Shown: positions 42,101 to 56,870, numbered from the stretch's first letter. The stretch is 64,000 bases of DNA from Thelonectria olida (GCA_020736575.1 JAGPYM010000040.1:62001-126000); one strand, 5' to 3'. The notes: a model not told the origin generated them from the sequence alone. A program made the numbers and translations.

Positions 42101-43299
42101 AGTTGACCGGGGGGAAGACACCTTGAGGGAGAGAGGAAAGACGAAAGAACTCGACTTGGAGGTACTAGAAAGATAATGTCTCTGTCTCTTCATATCTCTG
42201 TCTCTTCATCTGTGATTTGATAGTACAAAGTATAAAGAGCATTTGAAGCCTTCAAATGATGGAGGAATCAGGAAGAAAATGCTCTCTCCTCCAAATACAA
42301 CCCTTATCTGCATCCTGGCAACGCAGCCACTGTTACGCCCACCTATTGTTGTTGCTATAGCGATGGCCTGGAAAGAAATTGAGATGTGGTAGAAAAAGCA
42401 ACGATATTTTGGGGCTGTTGGGGGAGAAGTCCAGGTCATTGGCGGCAATTCTAAGAAACGATGCTTTCCACTCCGCAGTTGCGTTTGAGTGCGGACGGGC
42501 ATATTTCCCGTTGTTCCCTAGACTCGAGATATTCGTAATTGAGGTGATAAGTAACCCCAGGGGCTTTCTCAATTGCCAGGATATAGCCTTAAATGTCTCT
42601 GCTCTACGAAGAATATGTCTCAACATGCTCCTCAGCCAGCCACATTGATCATTGTCTCACCGCACAAAGCTGTCTGGACCAAGAATGCCTCCATTCCTTG
42701 ACTCGGGAAAGTAGTCCAAAACAAACATTGCATCCGTGTCCGTAGAAGCAATACATATGTCAAATCAGCCCTATCTATCAATCCACTTCTTCCCGTGTCC
42801 GTCTGTTTCGGGTCGACCCCAAGTCCCTAATTAATATCTCGAACATGAGGCTTACAACAGACACCACCCATCCGCACCGCCCCGCTTCTCGCAAGACCTA
42901 CACCACCATCACCCACTTTTATCCGTAAGCGGACGGGAGTTCACGAACGCGGACCCTCAGCGGCATCATTCAACCAAATGGCAATGGCCGGGCATCTCGC
43001 AGGCTGCATCCGCGGCGTGGGCTCTTCACATGCCCGAGTCCCGACAGGCACATCTGTCCTCTTGAAGGAACGGTGAAGCTGTCTTTTCTCACCTTGTTCC
43101 CTGCAGGCCTCCTGATCACACTACAAAATACAACCTTAGGGCAGGGCATTTCCCGGTCACTCAAAACACAAAACAGACCATTTGAGTCATTTGAGTCATC
43201 ATAAGTCAAGATTATCATTAACCCGACCATCACAAGATTCAAAGCGACGGTCTGAGCGTCAGGAAACCTGCAACAAGTAAAAATCATCATCTTTGCTAC
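42101..43299. other. Intergenic, no gene seen
   Basis: Short ORFs only, on both strands, without recognisable domains. Confidence 0.35.
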
Positions 43300-43503
43300 T
43301 TGTTGCTGCCAGTGCTAGGGCACTCGTCGAGCAACCTTGAGCTTCTGTGTAACTACCGAGAAATCCTCGACATCCATCAGTTGAGTTGCAAAAACACATC
43401 CGCTCCAATACGAAGGTCCGGCCCACTTGAGCTCGCCTAACGCCCTGAAATTCCATGCACACCATTGTGTCTTTCATCAGGGAATGCTCAATAAACCTAT
43501 CCT
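43300..43503. repeat. Better-preserved copy of the segment at 38489-38692
   Basis: Direct repeat of 38489-38692. Homology continues leftward through GTAAAAATCATCATCTTTGCTA (43277-43298) to match 37772-37792 across the LTR insertion. It lies within a minus-strand open frame (43807-43259) of unknown family. Confidence 0.85.
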
Positions 43504-46148
43504 CGATGGGGTTGATGGGGAGGAAGCGGTGAAGGTCATCCAGCCCCAGTGGGGGAGTTGCAGCCACCAAGCGGCAGCCACACGGCCACTGGGCCACTGG
43601 GGACCACCCGCTTAACCCGCTGAAGGTGTAGAAGGACGAGCGGGCACCTACTTGGACTCCTCCATGGACCATGGACCATGAATCCCTCGACGAGACTCCG
43701 TCGTTCTGTTGGCCTTTTTTTCTTCTTCGGGAACGGGTCCATCCTTGCTGTAACCTGCGCGAGCCCTCCTTGCTTTGCCTGCGCCCATGTTGCATTGCCC
43801 CGTCCAATCAAGCCCGTCCTCGCGAGCACCGTGGGCGCTCCTGAAGATACTTTGGTACATGCACTGTGCCTTCATGGCGAGATGACAGTGCGCATTCCTG
43901 TCAGACCCTCGACTTTGCCGCGCCGGCGTCTGGGCTACACCGCAGATGGTACGGAGTACTTTGTGCACCACAACACTACTATCTATCAATGTCGTACTTC
44001 GTACACGCTTGTCTCGCATTGCCTTCAAGACAGCGACAGATCCTGATTCACTTTTGGGGACAGAGTTGAATGCGGGGGCCTCTCTTGGCCTTGATTCGAC
44101 TTTCTTGGTCCGAAGTGGCACGGTCAAAATAAATTAACCACTCGCAAAGCCATGTTCGAAAATAGTGCAAAATCAAGCAAGACAAAAAAACAGGGAGCTC
44201 ACTCCCCAAAACCCTTGACGCCGTCAGGAACTCTACTTTGGCCTCGGCGAAGCCAAATCACGATATATGCAGCGGGGCACTTCGCCAGCAGATCCGTAGG
44301 CCCTCCCTGAGTCCCTCCTTGGGCCCGTCTTGGCCACTCTTTGTGCAGCGGTAATGAATAGTTTGCAGATGCAGATGGGCAGAGACCAGCACCGTTGTTG
44401 ATCTTGGTTTTTGTTTTGCTTTGGTTCTCTTTCGGTAGCGGTAGCTGTCAAAATAACTGTCAAAAAACAATTATGAACTCTGTTCCGACCCTCTCTGTCA
44501 CCTCAGACCAGAGACGAACGGACGTTGCACCGCCCGGAACTGACGCTATCGTTCTCTACTCCCCAGCCACCACCAGCCTCGGCACCATCTCTTTAACATG
44601 GGCGCTTACGTGGGCAAAGGCTTCGAGAATAGCTTCATCCACCCAATCCACCCTAATCCACCCTAATCCACGATGGCTTCCAGTGGATCCACTATACTGA
44701 GCTCTCGAAGGCATTTTCACCATGCAGGTATATAGGTGAATTCACTCCATTCTTAACAACATCATCGCCTCCCGAGACTGTACACATCAATCTTGTCCGC
44801 AAACGACTCTCGAACGACACGATCTCCCTTCGATTGCGCCAATGGAATATGACCGCGATTCTTGGCGGTGCGGAGATCGCCCTCAACCTTGCTCGGCGAC
44901 TCCAGGACGCCAATACCTCGATGACAGGTCCAACGCCGCCCAAGTCGTCGAGGAAGAGTAACACTGTTGAAGCAAATGGGAATAAAAGTTGCCAATACAT
45001 ATCGAGAGCAAACTGCGCGACCTTATGAGGTGGACTGTGAGGCGTCAAAGTGCACTAGAGAGGGTGCAGCGCCATTTCCCCGCCTGAGTATTGGTCATGT
45101 ATTTTGTCGAGCCGGGTCTGGTTATGGAGCTCGCAATCCAATATCAGCGTCGCGAGCTGCACTGGTCGGAAAAGAATGCCAGCGCATTTAGGGAATTCTC
45201 ATCTAGCTCAATGAGACAGCAAGAGAGCGCCCTCTCATTTCGCGGAATCTTTGATGCGCTCGATACCAAATGAATCCTGAAGGTGGAATTGCAACTCCAA
45301 GGCTGAGTCAAACTCTCCTGAGCAATGGAAATGTTTCTGATACCTCCACTTCTGAAGATCGGGTTACGTCACGGAATAGCTGACAACGTGCCCTCTCTGC
45401 TCAGAAGAAATATGAGACAAAATGTGATCAACGATTCTCAACAAAACGCAGAGTAATTTCTTTCGCAGGAGCTCTAGTACCTGGAATCAAATACCTAGGT
45501 TCTCACGGTTGGCCTGGTATGCGACCGTGCGCATCGTTCCTAAACGAACCTGACAAAATCCCGGACCATTTCCTTGGTTTGGTACATTTTCCCGTGCTCT
45601 TTAGGATGCTTCCTGAGTTGAAGAGAAGATCCCGACGATGCGCACTAAGGCAAACAATTTATACAACGTCCAGACTCGAACCTCCCATCGCGGCCTTCCA
45701 TGATAGTTGGACGAGTTGCGGAGCAATCACGTCGAGTCACAGCAAAAAGATGTCTCTTTGTGCAGGGAATCCATCCACCACCAACGTAGCCCGTGAGTTT
45801 CATCTTGTACTTAGGTGTCGATCCAAGCTCTTGTCATCGGAATGTTCCGGTCCATCCTAGATGTCACTGCGGCGTAGCAAGGCGGGTCCGCAAGCATGAA
45901 CCCTAGAATGCGCCGCTTTTCGGTCCCGAGCGGGTGGGAGCTAATCCTGCTACCTAGCTCAGTAACAACCCCTTCTATTGTTCCAAAGTACTGTATCGTT
46001 CGTGCCTGTCTTACCGTTGATACCTTTAGAGTTAAGATAACAGTTAGTTAATGCTTACAGTTTATCACAAATTAAGGGCCACGAGCTTTCGGTCCAGAAA
46101 CGGACATAAGTCATTATTAGGTCATCGCTGACCCCAGTCAACCGCGAA
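43504..46148. other. Gene-poor stretch with a possible decayed ORF
   Basis: No family recognised. On the plus strand at about 45010-45273 a frame reads KLRDLMRWTVRRQSALERVQ, one TGA, then EPGLVMELAIQYQRRELHW and a Ser-rich helix to a stop. This looks like the end of a real protein with one nonsense change. Elsewhere only short ORFs are present. A 10-bp tandem repeat (CCACCCTAAT) lies near 44640-44668. Confidence 0.3.
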
Positions 46149-48078
46149 GACGGATATTTGGCCACAATTGCATACGGACGCCGTGAACTCTAAAATCCAG
46201 CCGCAACTGTTAGAAATTGGCCCTAGTTGTAACTAAAAGCGGAATGATTCGGCTCCTACGGTACAGCCCGTGTCTGAAAGAGGGTCTTGTTAGTCTGAGC
46301 GTCGGTTAGTTTCCCCTAGAGTATCCGTACTCTGCCCCCCTTGAATCATTGGCGGTGGGGGACCGTGGTGCTGCAGCAGCCCTATGGCTGATCTACAAGG
46401 GCGGAGTCAACGCTACCCTTGTCGATGCCGAATGGTTCCGCTACTCTTCAGCCGCTTCTCGTTCGGGATGACTATCTTAACTCGAGATACAGACGATGGT
46501 GAAGGCCATATCCCTTTGGCGACAAGGCGAACTATACAAGGCGGGGTACAAAGAAGTTGGGTTGCTGCGAGCTGGTCGAGGGGAGCCTGCCGCCTACTGC
46601 GAAATGGGATTTGCCTACGGGTCAGAATTCCCGTATGTCCAGGACGCACGGTATTACTGGACCGGAGCGCTGCCCGCCGCCGACTTCAATGGAGAGGATC
46701 CTCCAGCTTACTGCCAGCCCACCATGAGACGGCCAATCAGCGCCACGACGCCCCTTAATCCACTGGGCTGCGCCGAGAGGGGAATGGACGGGATAAGAAA
46801 GCTCACCACCAAGTCGCTAGGTTCCCCCAGGACCCGACGCTCACAATTCCCATGTCTCTGAACCCAGTCTTGTCCCTCTCGTACGACTTTTCTGTGGCTC
46901 TCGTGGCCACCCTCCCCCAACGGAATATGTCCCAGTAGCCGCCCCGCGTGTATCTAGCATAACGCCTAAGATCGTCCGAGGCAGTGCGCCACAAGCAGGG
47001 TCGCTGTGTTAGGGTCAGACATGCGTTGTGATCGACGAGCCAATCTGCGTTCGGCCTGTAGGGGGTTGCTGCTCGTCCTTACTTCTTTGGCTTAGCGTTC
47101 GCAAGTTTCTTCCAAATGGAAAGAACCGGTCAAAATCGTTAAGTTTATGGGAGGAGTATCTAGTCTAGTGAACAGACAGTTTACATATGTCACACGCCCG
47201 CAACACTCCTGCAAAGGTTGCTCATAGGACGATGTAATTCATTTCAAGCTAGAGGGCACATTTCTATGCAATTCAAGGAGCCTAATAAAGTAACCTGTAA
47301 GTATTATGATCACTCTGTGGTGCGGTTGTGTTTGGTAAGTGCGAATACAAATTGTTGTTGTATAGGGCAACACCTCGAGAAGCAAGCTCACTCACCAACC
47401 ATCACTATCATGATTAAACGCTCTCCCTGCTTCTCAACCACATACACATGCCTCCACTTGTTTTCACACACACATGAGATTTAGGCTATCGCTAGGACCA
47501 TTCAGATGTCGTTCCTTCCCCTCCCCTCCTGTTATTCCCCTCTCTCTATTGGCCTTTTACGTAGGGCTTCTGTGCTGATGGAAAGCTGGATGCGGGCGGA
47601 TTGAGAAACAGGCACACACATGCATAGGCCCTCTCCGTTGAAGTCGGCGGCGGACAGCACTCTGTCTAGCAACACCGTGCCTCCTCAATATACGAATCCT
47701 GAACCATAGGCAAATCCCATTTCGCAGTAGGCGGTAGTGATCCCCTCGACCGGCTCGTAGCAACCCAACTTATCTGTACCCCGCCTTGTGTAGTTCACCT
47801 TGTCGCCAAGGGGGCATGGCCTTAGCCATCATCTGTGTCTAAAGTTAGGATAGTTATCCCGAACGAGGAGGCATTCGGCATCGACACGAGTAGCTTTGAC
47901 TCCGCACTTGTACTCTACTAACTGACGCTCAGACTAACAAGACCCTCTTTCAGACACGGGTGGTACCGTAGGAGCCGAATCATTCCGCTTTTAGTTACAA
48001 CTAGGGCCAATTTCTAACAGTTGTGGCTGGGTTTTAGAGTTTACGACGTACCTATGCAATTATGGCCAAATATCCGTC
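46149..48078. repeat. Large imperfect inverted duplication
   Basis: 46149-46697 and the reverse complement of about 47630-48078 match over roughly 440 bp. The left arm has extra blocks of ~105 bp (near 46330-46430) and ~20 bp. Both arms carry the same partial coding segment. Differences include many transitions. The ~930-bp spacer (46698-47629) has no recognised gene. Confidence 0.8.
47630..47940 (-). pseudogene. Repeated Cys-containing protein fragment of unknown family (right arm; counterpart at 46400-46697)
   Basis: The right arm, minus strand, reads GVKATRVDAECLLVRDNYPN and further on DKVNYTRRGTDKLGCYEPVE and GITTAYCEMGFAYGSGFVY before a stop. The left arm (plus strand) gives the same protein in broken frames (GVNATLVDAEW; AAYCEMGFAYGSEFPY). 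Conservation of the peptide between arms despite DNA changes suggests a real ancestral gene, perhaps a small secreted Cys-containing protein. Neither copy is complete and I cannot name the family. Confidence 0.4.
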
Positions 48079-48479
48079 GGGGACTCGGGTACGCTTTCCA
48101 CCGCCAGCCTACAACCTCGAGAAGCATCAATTGCGAATTTCAGGTCCGTCATGATGTTTGCATTTGCATCTAATCATGTCCATGGAACTCTGGGCTGGTT
48201 CCTCAAGGATGTCTCTGAGACAATGCCCCACACTCTCTGGTTGGTTACTACAACTAACTGGGTGCAAGTGAAACGTCTATGGGTAATATCCTGGCAGCCT
48301 TGTTCAGTAACGCCAACTTATTTGTCCAGGTCGACCGCAGATGGCAAGCTAACGTCAGTTTGGCATTGACACGCAACAAACCTCAATTGAATTCACATGC
48401 TACCAGTGAGTTGACTTTTGGCTTTGGCGTTACTTGGTACTGCATGGCTTTACGTAGTAGTATGCTAATCAGTTTGTGG
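48079..48479. other. Flank of the 9-bp-TSD element, no gene assigned
   Basis: A plus-strand ORF at 48151-48369 has no recognisable content. The sequence would be continuous with 51427 onward before the insertion. Confidence 0.3.
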
Positions 48480-48488
48480 GTGCTGTAA

Positions 48489-48575
48489 GGCGCCGTCTAG
48501 GCGCACAGGTCCTGTGTGCTCGGGGCACAGTCCCCCCTGTCGGCAGGCTAGGGGCACAGTCCCCTGACTAAGCAT
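48489..48575 (+). repeat. Left 87-bp terminal inverted repeat
   Basis: Contains GGGGCACAGTCCCC twice, 33 bases apart (48522 and 48551), each able to form a small hairpin, plus GGCGCC at the tip. Matches the right end base for base. Confidence 0.95.
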
Positions 48576-51330
48576 TTCCTTCTGTTAAATTAAGAACTGA
48601 CTGAATATACTAACATATTTAATAGAGTTAATAACTACCTTTTAAATATAATTGCTGAAATGGGGGTAGGGAGAGTTATTTAATTTAAATTTATATAGCT
48701 ATAGCAACTAGAGGATATTCAACAGCTTTTATACCAAATAATTATCTAATACCTATTATTTCTAATAATAATATAGTCTTCTATATGCTTACAAGCTAAG
48801 TATAAAATATCTTATTCCCTACTGTCCGTTTTAATTCTCCCCTAAATAGTTTTAACTCCCTTTCTTCTATTTACTAAAAGATTATCTCCTATCTCCTCAG
48901 CAACTTATACTTTAATTCACTTATCCTTTATTTTATTCTAGTCTAAATATACTATTATCTCTTTTTTTATCTAATTTTTTAATCCTATTAATATGATATA
49001 ATATTTAAATATCTGCTTATAATCTAAGTACTACTTATAGTTCAGTTTATTATATTTTAATAGGAGTCCTATTACCTTACGATATTATTAGTTCATCTTA
49101 ATACTACTAGCCAGCTGTACTATATATTATATGCTCTTTACAGTAATATATTATCTATATATAGCCTGTGGCAAATTATATTTTAATAGTAATAGTAATA
49201 GCAGGCTAGGTAAAAAAGATGGTTTATAAATAGGGGATCCTGGCTGCTAAGAGGTGCTACTAGTTGAGTCTTATAGGATCCTAGTTATAATCTCTGGCTG
49301 ATTAGTAAGGGCTGTTAGTGCTATTGTTATTACTAATACTTCTATTACTACTAGTACTTTTACTTTTACTACTACCCTTTCTAAAAGCTCTTAATACCAT
49401 AAGGGATATGCTTTTGAATTTATTTAATAACTAACTTTATAATATCTATTATATTTTAATAGGGCCTTTGCTCTTGCTTTTCCTATAGCCTTAGCAGCCT
49501 TAAAGGAGCTTAGTAGTCTTCTTATACTTGATTTTAATAAGTTTAATATAGCGGGCTTTATATCTATTCGAGCGTAAGGCTTAAGAAGTAATTATTACTG
49601 CCCTAAGCGCTTAAGGTACTAATACTTATAAAAGTGCTTAAGAAGAAGAACTTTGCCTTATTCTTATAGAATCTAAAGTAAGTGAGCGTAAGGCAATCTT
49701 AGTATTTATATAAAAATGCTAGTATAGTGGGATAGGGGGAAGTTTTTATCTAAAAGCTGCTTTTATTGCTTTTTAACCTTCCTTAATGCCTTAAAAGATA
49801 CCTAGTTTTAAATAGTGCTATATAGAGCTATATGAAGCTTAATTGGTTATTAAAGTTGCTACTAGGCTTGGTTTGACTGTAGCTGATGGATTTGGTTGGT
49901 AATAGCTTATATAATAGCACCTTAAGCCTTAAATAAATCTAGTATAGATGTATTTAAATAGCTTTTAAGTAGGTTATGAATACCTTCTATATAGGAGGTA
50001 ATAATAATATTAAAATAAAGATGTTAATCAACCTAAGCTTTTATAAGCTTCTCCTTATAAGGGTTTAGCCATATTATATATAAATATATAATCTTATTAG
50101 TATAGGTAGGTAGATACTACTACTCAAACTGCTAAACCTACTAATTAAAGGTTATCTAATCAGCTGATTGAATAATTAAATACCACTGGTTATAGAACTC
50201 CTACCACTTAAGAAGCCCTGCCTCTATTATTTTTAGGTCTGTTTAGTATTAAATAAAAGCTGGTTAATAATAAGTAAGGACTGCCTTATTAGTATATTAA
50301 AAGTATAATAGAAAGACTATAGAAAGAAAGCAGATAGTAATTATATTTATATAAGCTAAAGTGCAGTTTATAATAATAATAAATAGAAAGCTTATATTAT
50401 AGATCTTATATAATAATTTTAATTGTTTAAGAGCCTATAGGTAGTCTTATTCCTCTTCACTACTAAAGAATATAAAAGTAATATAGAATGATCGTTAATA
50501 GGTATTAATACCGAAAATGTTTAGAAACAGCATACTATATCGGTTTATCTTATATATACAGTCTAAAAGAAGAAGGTTAGAATATGCTTACAGATATATA
50601 AGTAAGTTAGGATAAGTAAATAAAACCGCCATAACCCTACCTTTACTATCTACCTATATATAATTCTAAAAACCCTTTTAGTCTAGTTGGTTAATAAGAG
50701 TATATATTGTATTTTTATTAAAATAAGATAATCGTTAAGCTTTTATAATACTATTCAAGATATCCTTCTGGGTTGTAATAGAATTTGAATATTGCCACAT
50801 ATAGGTCCTAATCTCTTTTAAGCTGATTTTAATTTTTATAAGATTACTAATTATTAATTTATTATCTTTTAAGAGCCTTTATAGAATAGGATGGGCAGTC
50901 GGGTGGGTGCTTAATATATGGTTATATATAGTATATTAACTATCTGATCGATATTATATAACCCAGCCAGATATATCTGGTAGTTCTTTTATAATAATAG
51001 AGAATAGGTAGAGAGTACTTTAAGTATAGGTTGCCTAAATATAGCTTTTTAAGGCATTTAGAGGCTGATAGGTATAATTATAAGTAAAATATACTATAAG
51101 CCTCCTAGACTTACTTTTATTAGACCTTCTAGTAATAAAGGCATAGCCTTATGGTAATGCCCAGTTATTAATCGCTTAGAATAGATTATCTCTAGATATA
51201 TATATATGCTCAGGAGGTAAGTAGTTTTCTAGAAATTGATTTATTAAAATTGATTAATGATATAATGCAGAGGTTAGGATAAAGATGCTTAACCCCTGAA
51301 AATTGCTCCCTTAGAATTGCGTTAAGATGG

Positions 51331-51417
51331 ATGCTTAGTCAGGGGACTGTGCCCCTAGCCTGCCGACAGGGGGGACTGTGCCCCGAGCACACAGGACCTG
51401 TGCGCCTAGACGGCGCC
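51331..51417 (-). repeat. Right 87-bp terminal inverted repeat
   Basis: Exact reverse complement of 48489-48575. Confidence 0.95.
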
Positions 51418-51426
51418 GTGCTGTAA

Positions 51427-53479
51427 CCCCTGCTGACGTAACGCAGCATGGCACTTTTTGCACTCTTGCAACTGGTCACCGTCGCCCCCCTTCTCCCCAA
51501 TCACAGCCTCGCCAGAGAATCTATATCAAATTCATCAGCATTATGACGTACTGTGCTTGGCAAAAGATTTTTGTCGGTTAGCGCCTCGGCACCATCCGCT
51601 TCGACGGGACCGATGCGCTTTTGCATGATGTTGATACTTTCGCCTCAGTTGCGTCAAGGTGATGGAACCAGTGGCCTTAATTCCCGGATCACATCACAAG
51701 GCAATAGCCTTATCTAGCTACTCATTAGACAATCGCCTGGCGTCAGCGGTCGTTGCGACGACCAAAGCCCCTGTCTGTAGGCCTGGCCAGGTCTAGTTAT
51801 GCTCATGTTCAAGAGAAAATGGAACGCTCATGAACGATTTCATCCGCCGGAGGTTTGCCGCAGCATACCTTCTCCAGCTAGGCCCTCTGGTGCTCTTAGC
51901 TTCGGGGGCTCCATCGATATGACGAGAACAGGAACAAGACCGCATAGACTTTCCTTGATGTAGAGTAATAAGAATAGACTGTGAAGCTCGTACCGGCTTT
52001 AGGTTGGGGGCAGTAGTCTTTGTCACAGAGGTTACTAATGGATCATGACTAAATGTCGCAGGCCAGGCATAATCTTAACGAGCCTCAGGAAACAACTGTA
52101 CTTAGTGATCTAGCTGCGTGCTTCAAGTAAAACCTGTGGGCTAGAGTACCCCACACTTAGTTCGAAGTTGGGGATGTGCTCTCCTCCCTGGTCCCTCAAC
52201 CATCACCTCCTTCTTCCTCCTTGCCACCCAGCCCTGTCGGAATCCCGGGGAACGACTGTCCCACGAAATAAGTTGGCGTCAGCATTAGCCCCTCCCTGAA
52301 TCGATGAACAGTGGGCCCGCTTCATCGACCCCTGGGTCGTTTACCCGTGCTGTTGCTGTACCCAGGGCGCATCGATGAGTGCGTTCGTGGGGGCCTCGTG
52401 ATGCATTCCAAAGAAAGCACTGTTTAAGGTGGGTGTTCAGCCATCCGCATAGGTCTCCTTCGGCTCCATCGGCTCCCGCAAACTGGCCCTGCCCAAGGGG
52501 AACCCACTCTGACGGGGCCGTATCCTAGACATCTTCAACATCGATGTCCCAATTGAAGGGTCAACTACCGGCGCCGGCCAATCCAAGAATCAAATACAGC
52601 TCTGTGGAGCTCAGGCCTCGGGCCATTCCCGAGTGCCCTAGCTGGAAGGAGGGCTTGAACAAGGTGGGCATCACATCCAGTGAAAGCGAGCTCAAAGCTT
52701 GAACTTGTTCTTGCCGCGGTTCGCTCTGATGCCTCCTAGCCCCATTTCCTGAAAACCGAGCAGCTGTTGAGACCATCGGTCGCAGATGTGACGACGTAAA
52801 ATGGGTCACATTTGACGGCTTGTGACGCACCTAAAAGCTCCCAACCCAACAACAACACATGGCCTGGTTTCTGTGCTGATCCCAACTTTTTGGACCAATG
52901 ATGTCAGGCAATTCCATGTGCTAGGACGAAGGTCGGATGAGAGGTTTCTAACCCCCATGAAGTGATGTTGCCACCAACAGGCCCGTTACTTCATCCCAAC
53001 TCTTCTTTATTTGCTGGTCTGCAGGGTGCACGCCCGCTTCACACACTCCGTTACAGCCAAACGCAAATCAGGACTCAAGGCATATGAGGCAAGCCGCCCA
53101 TTTCCGCAGTCACCGGTGTTCATGATCCTTGGTTCTGGGAGATTCATCAGAAATCCCCAGGCTTAGAGCGAAAGTGGCCGGGATTCTGAAACAGCTGTTG
53201 GACTGGCCAATGATGGTCGCAATGGTAAGTACTCAGCTCACCTCGTGAAGGCCGCTGAACTCCGGTTTGGAAGGCGATTACACTCGCGCCTTCTCCCCAT
53301 CCCTGTCCCATTTTCCATCGCCCAGCCCTGGTTCTGCGCCGATATCACAACGCTCCCCAGTCCTTCCCTCCTGGTTCCTGTCGAGCTTGATCAAGGCCCA
53401 GAACCGACTCGGCTCGTCGATATCTCCCGCTGATTCTCCCAGCTCAACGCTTGACATTCATCTAATTTGACTCCAATTG
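51427..53479. other. Intergenic, no gene seen
   Basis: Scattered short ORFs. 52860-53480 probably belongs to the upstream region of the C2H2 gene. Confidence 0.4.
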
Positions 53480-55239
<1,760 letters not shown>

Positions 55240-55489
55240 AACCGCCCGATAGCGTGCTCCACAGGCATAATGGAGCAGGCTTGCTTTCAACAAGTCGCGG
55301 TAACTATGGAAAGATATATATTGAGCCTGTATCGGCCCTGTTGTGAGTAGTTCAGTGAATTCATCTGGCTATTCCACGGTTACTCCAGTCCACAAGCATT
55401 GCAGCTGGTCTGAAAGTCGTGGCAGCCTTTACCGCCATTCGACATGGCACAATCTCCGAACACCACGGGGAATCATCCACTGTTCTAAC
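55240..55489. other. 3' flank of the C2H2 gene, junction with Copia remnant
   Basis: Probably the 3' untranslated region of the C2H2 gene. The Copia RNase H similarity stops at about 55490. Confidence 0.4.
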
Positions 55490-56870
55490 TTCTTGTAGCA
55501 AGTTTTGCAACCAGATGGCTTCCTTGGTTGCCTGTACCTGCCCCATGTATTCAGCTTTGCAGGTAGACAGCGCCACTGATTGTTGTCGCTTCGCAGCCCA
55601 GCTTATCGCGCCGTTGCCAACGTTGAAGATGTATCCCGCAGTGGACTTTCGAGTTTTAGTATCTCCAGCCCAGTCCGAGTCCGTGTAGCCTGTCACCGGG
55701 CGAAGGTCCCCTCATAACTCGAGCTTGAAGTCGCAGGTTCCTCGTAAGTATCTCATAGTGCGCGTCACCGCGGCTTCGTGTGCCTTGGTAGGTTGTGCGA
55801 GATAGCGGCTGCATAGTGAGACACCGAATGCAATGTCTGGCCTGGTCCCTAGCATTGCGTACATCAGACATCCGATTGCCTTAGCGTACCAGTGCTTCCG
55901 GTCTGAGTGAGTTTCGGTATCGTCGAGGGCAGGTTATAGCTTCGCTGTTGTCACCGGGGTCGCAGTCGGTTTGGAGTCCCATAGTCCGAATTCCTTCAGG
56001 GCTTTCTCAATGTACCCCTTTTGCGAGAGGCTCAGTCTTCGCTGTCTGCGGTTCCGAGTAATCGACATTCCTAGGTAGAAATGGCAGGGCTCCAGTTCTG
56101 TCATGCTGAACCGCTGATTGAGGCTTTGTTTGATCATCTCGATGTCCCCTTTTGATGGTCCTGCGATGAGTAGGTCGTCCACGTAAACGGCAATATAGGT
56201 TTGGCCTTTGACGAAGACACCAATGTCGGAAACGAGGGGCTGGAATCCCTGTTCTTGGAGGAATAACGAGAGAGTCTGGTACCATATTCTACGTGATTGC
56301 TTCAACCCATATAAGGCTTTTCGTAGTTTCCAGACTCTTCCGGTCCCGTCATCGAAGCATTCTGGCTGCCCAACGTAGATCTCTTCGTCGATATTCCCGT
56401 AGAGAAAGGCAGTTTTGACGTCCATTTGTTCGAGCTCGGGATCAAGAGCTGCGGCTATAGCAAACATTGCCTTGTAGGTCATAGGCTTGGCGACTGATGC
56501 AAACGTCTCGTTGTAGTCGATTCCTTCTTGTTGCTCGAAGCCTCGGAACGCGTAGCGTGCTTTGAACCGCAGGATTTCTCCATTAGCTGCCCTCTTGAGT
56601 TTGAATACCCACTTCCCCCTCAGTGCCTTCCGGTCCGGTGGCAGCTTTGCCAAGGTGTAGACTCCGTTCTCCTTAATGGAGTCCATCTCGGCTGTCATTC
56701 ACTTGAACCAGTTCTCCCACTGAAGGGAATCTTGGGCTTCTTTTATCGTTCGAGGCTCCGCCTCGTCCTCCGAAGAAGCCGCAAGATTGACGTGGGCGCA
56801 CACGAGGTTTGTGAGAGTGTTGGTTCCTAAAAGCAGGTACCTTGAAGGAAGCTTTGCCATGCCCGACGCG
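55490..56870 (-). pseudogene. Copia pol fragment (reverse transcriptase and RNase H)
   Basis: The minus-strand frame reads SSEDEAEPRTIKEAQDSLQW, then the RVT_2 domain (LRGKWVFKLKRAANGEILRF, QMDVKTAFLYGN, GLKQSRRIWY, catalytic YVDDLLIAG) and RNase H (GYTDSDWAGDTKTRKSTAGY, ALSTCKAEYM). Three in-frame stops fall at WFK-stop-MTAEM, TAKL-stop-PALDD and KLEL-stop-GDLRP, the last two readable as CAA to TAA and CGA to TGA. Gag, integrase and LTRs are missing. It lies tail-to-tail with the C2H2 gene. Confidence 0.9.

Larger units (their letters stand above)
48489..51417. mobile_element. Mutator-type element: 87-bp perfect inverted repeats, 9-bp target duplication, AT-rich core
   Basis: 2929 bp. The ends (48489-48575 and 51331-51417) are identical inverted repeats of 87 bp, GC-rich, starting GGCGCCGTCTAGGCGCACAG. 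The 9-bp duplication GTGCTGTAA flanks both sides (48480-48488 and 51418-51426). Long inverted repeats with a 9-bp duplication are the MULE signature. The 2755-bp interior is very AT-rich, with TA, TTAA and CTAG in excess and no ORF of even 60 codons, so it is either a RIP-destroyed autonomous element or a non-coding derivative. Confidence 0.9.

Noticed and set aside
44640..44670. CCACCCTAAT tandem repeats resembling telomere sequence
   Set aside because: Only about two units, and not TTAGGG-type repeats; probably chance or a minor satellite.
48576..51330. CRISPR-like or tandem arrays in the AT-rich core
   Set aside because: Short motifs recur only because of the skewed base composition; there is no fixed repeat-spacer period, and the organism is a fungus.
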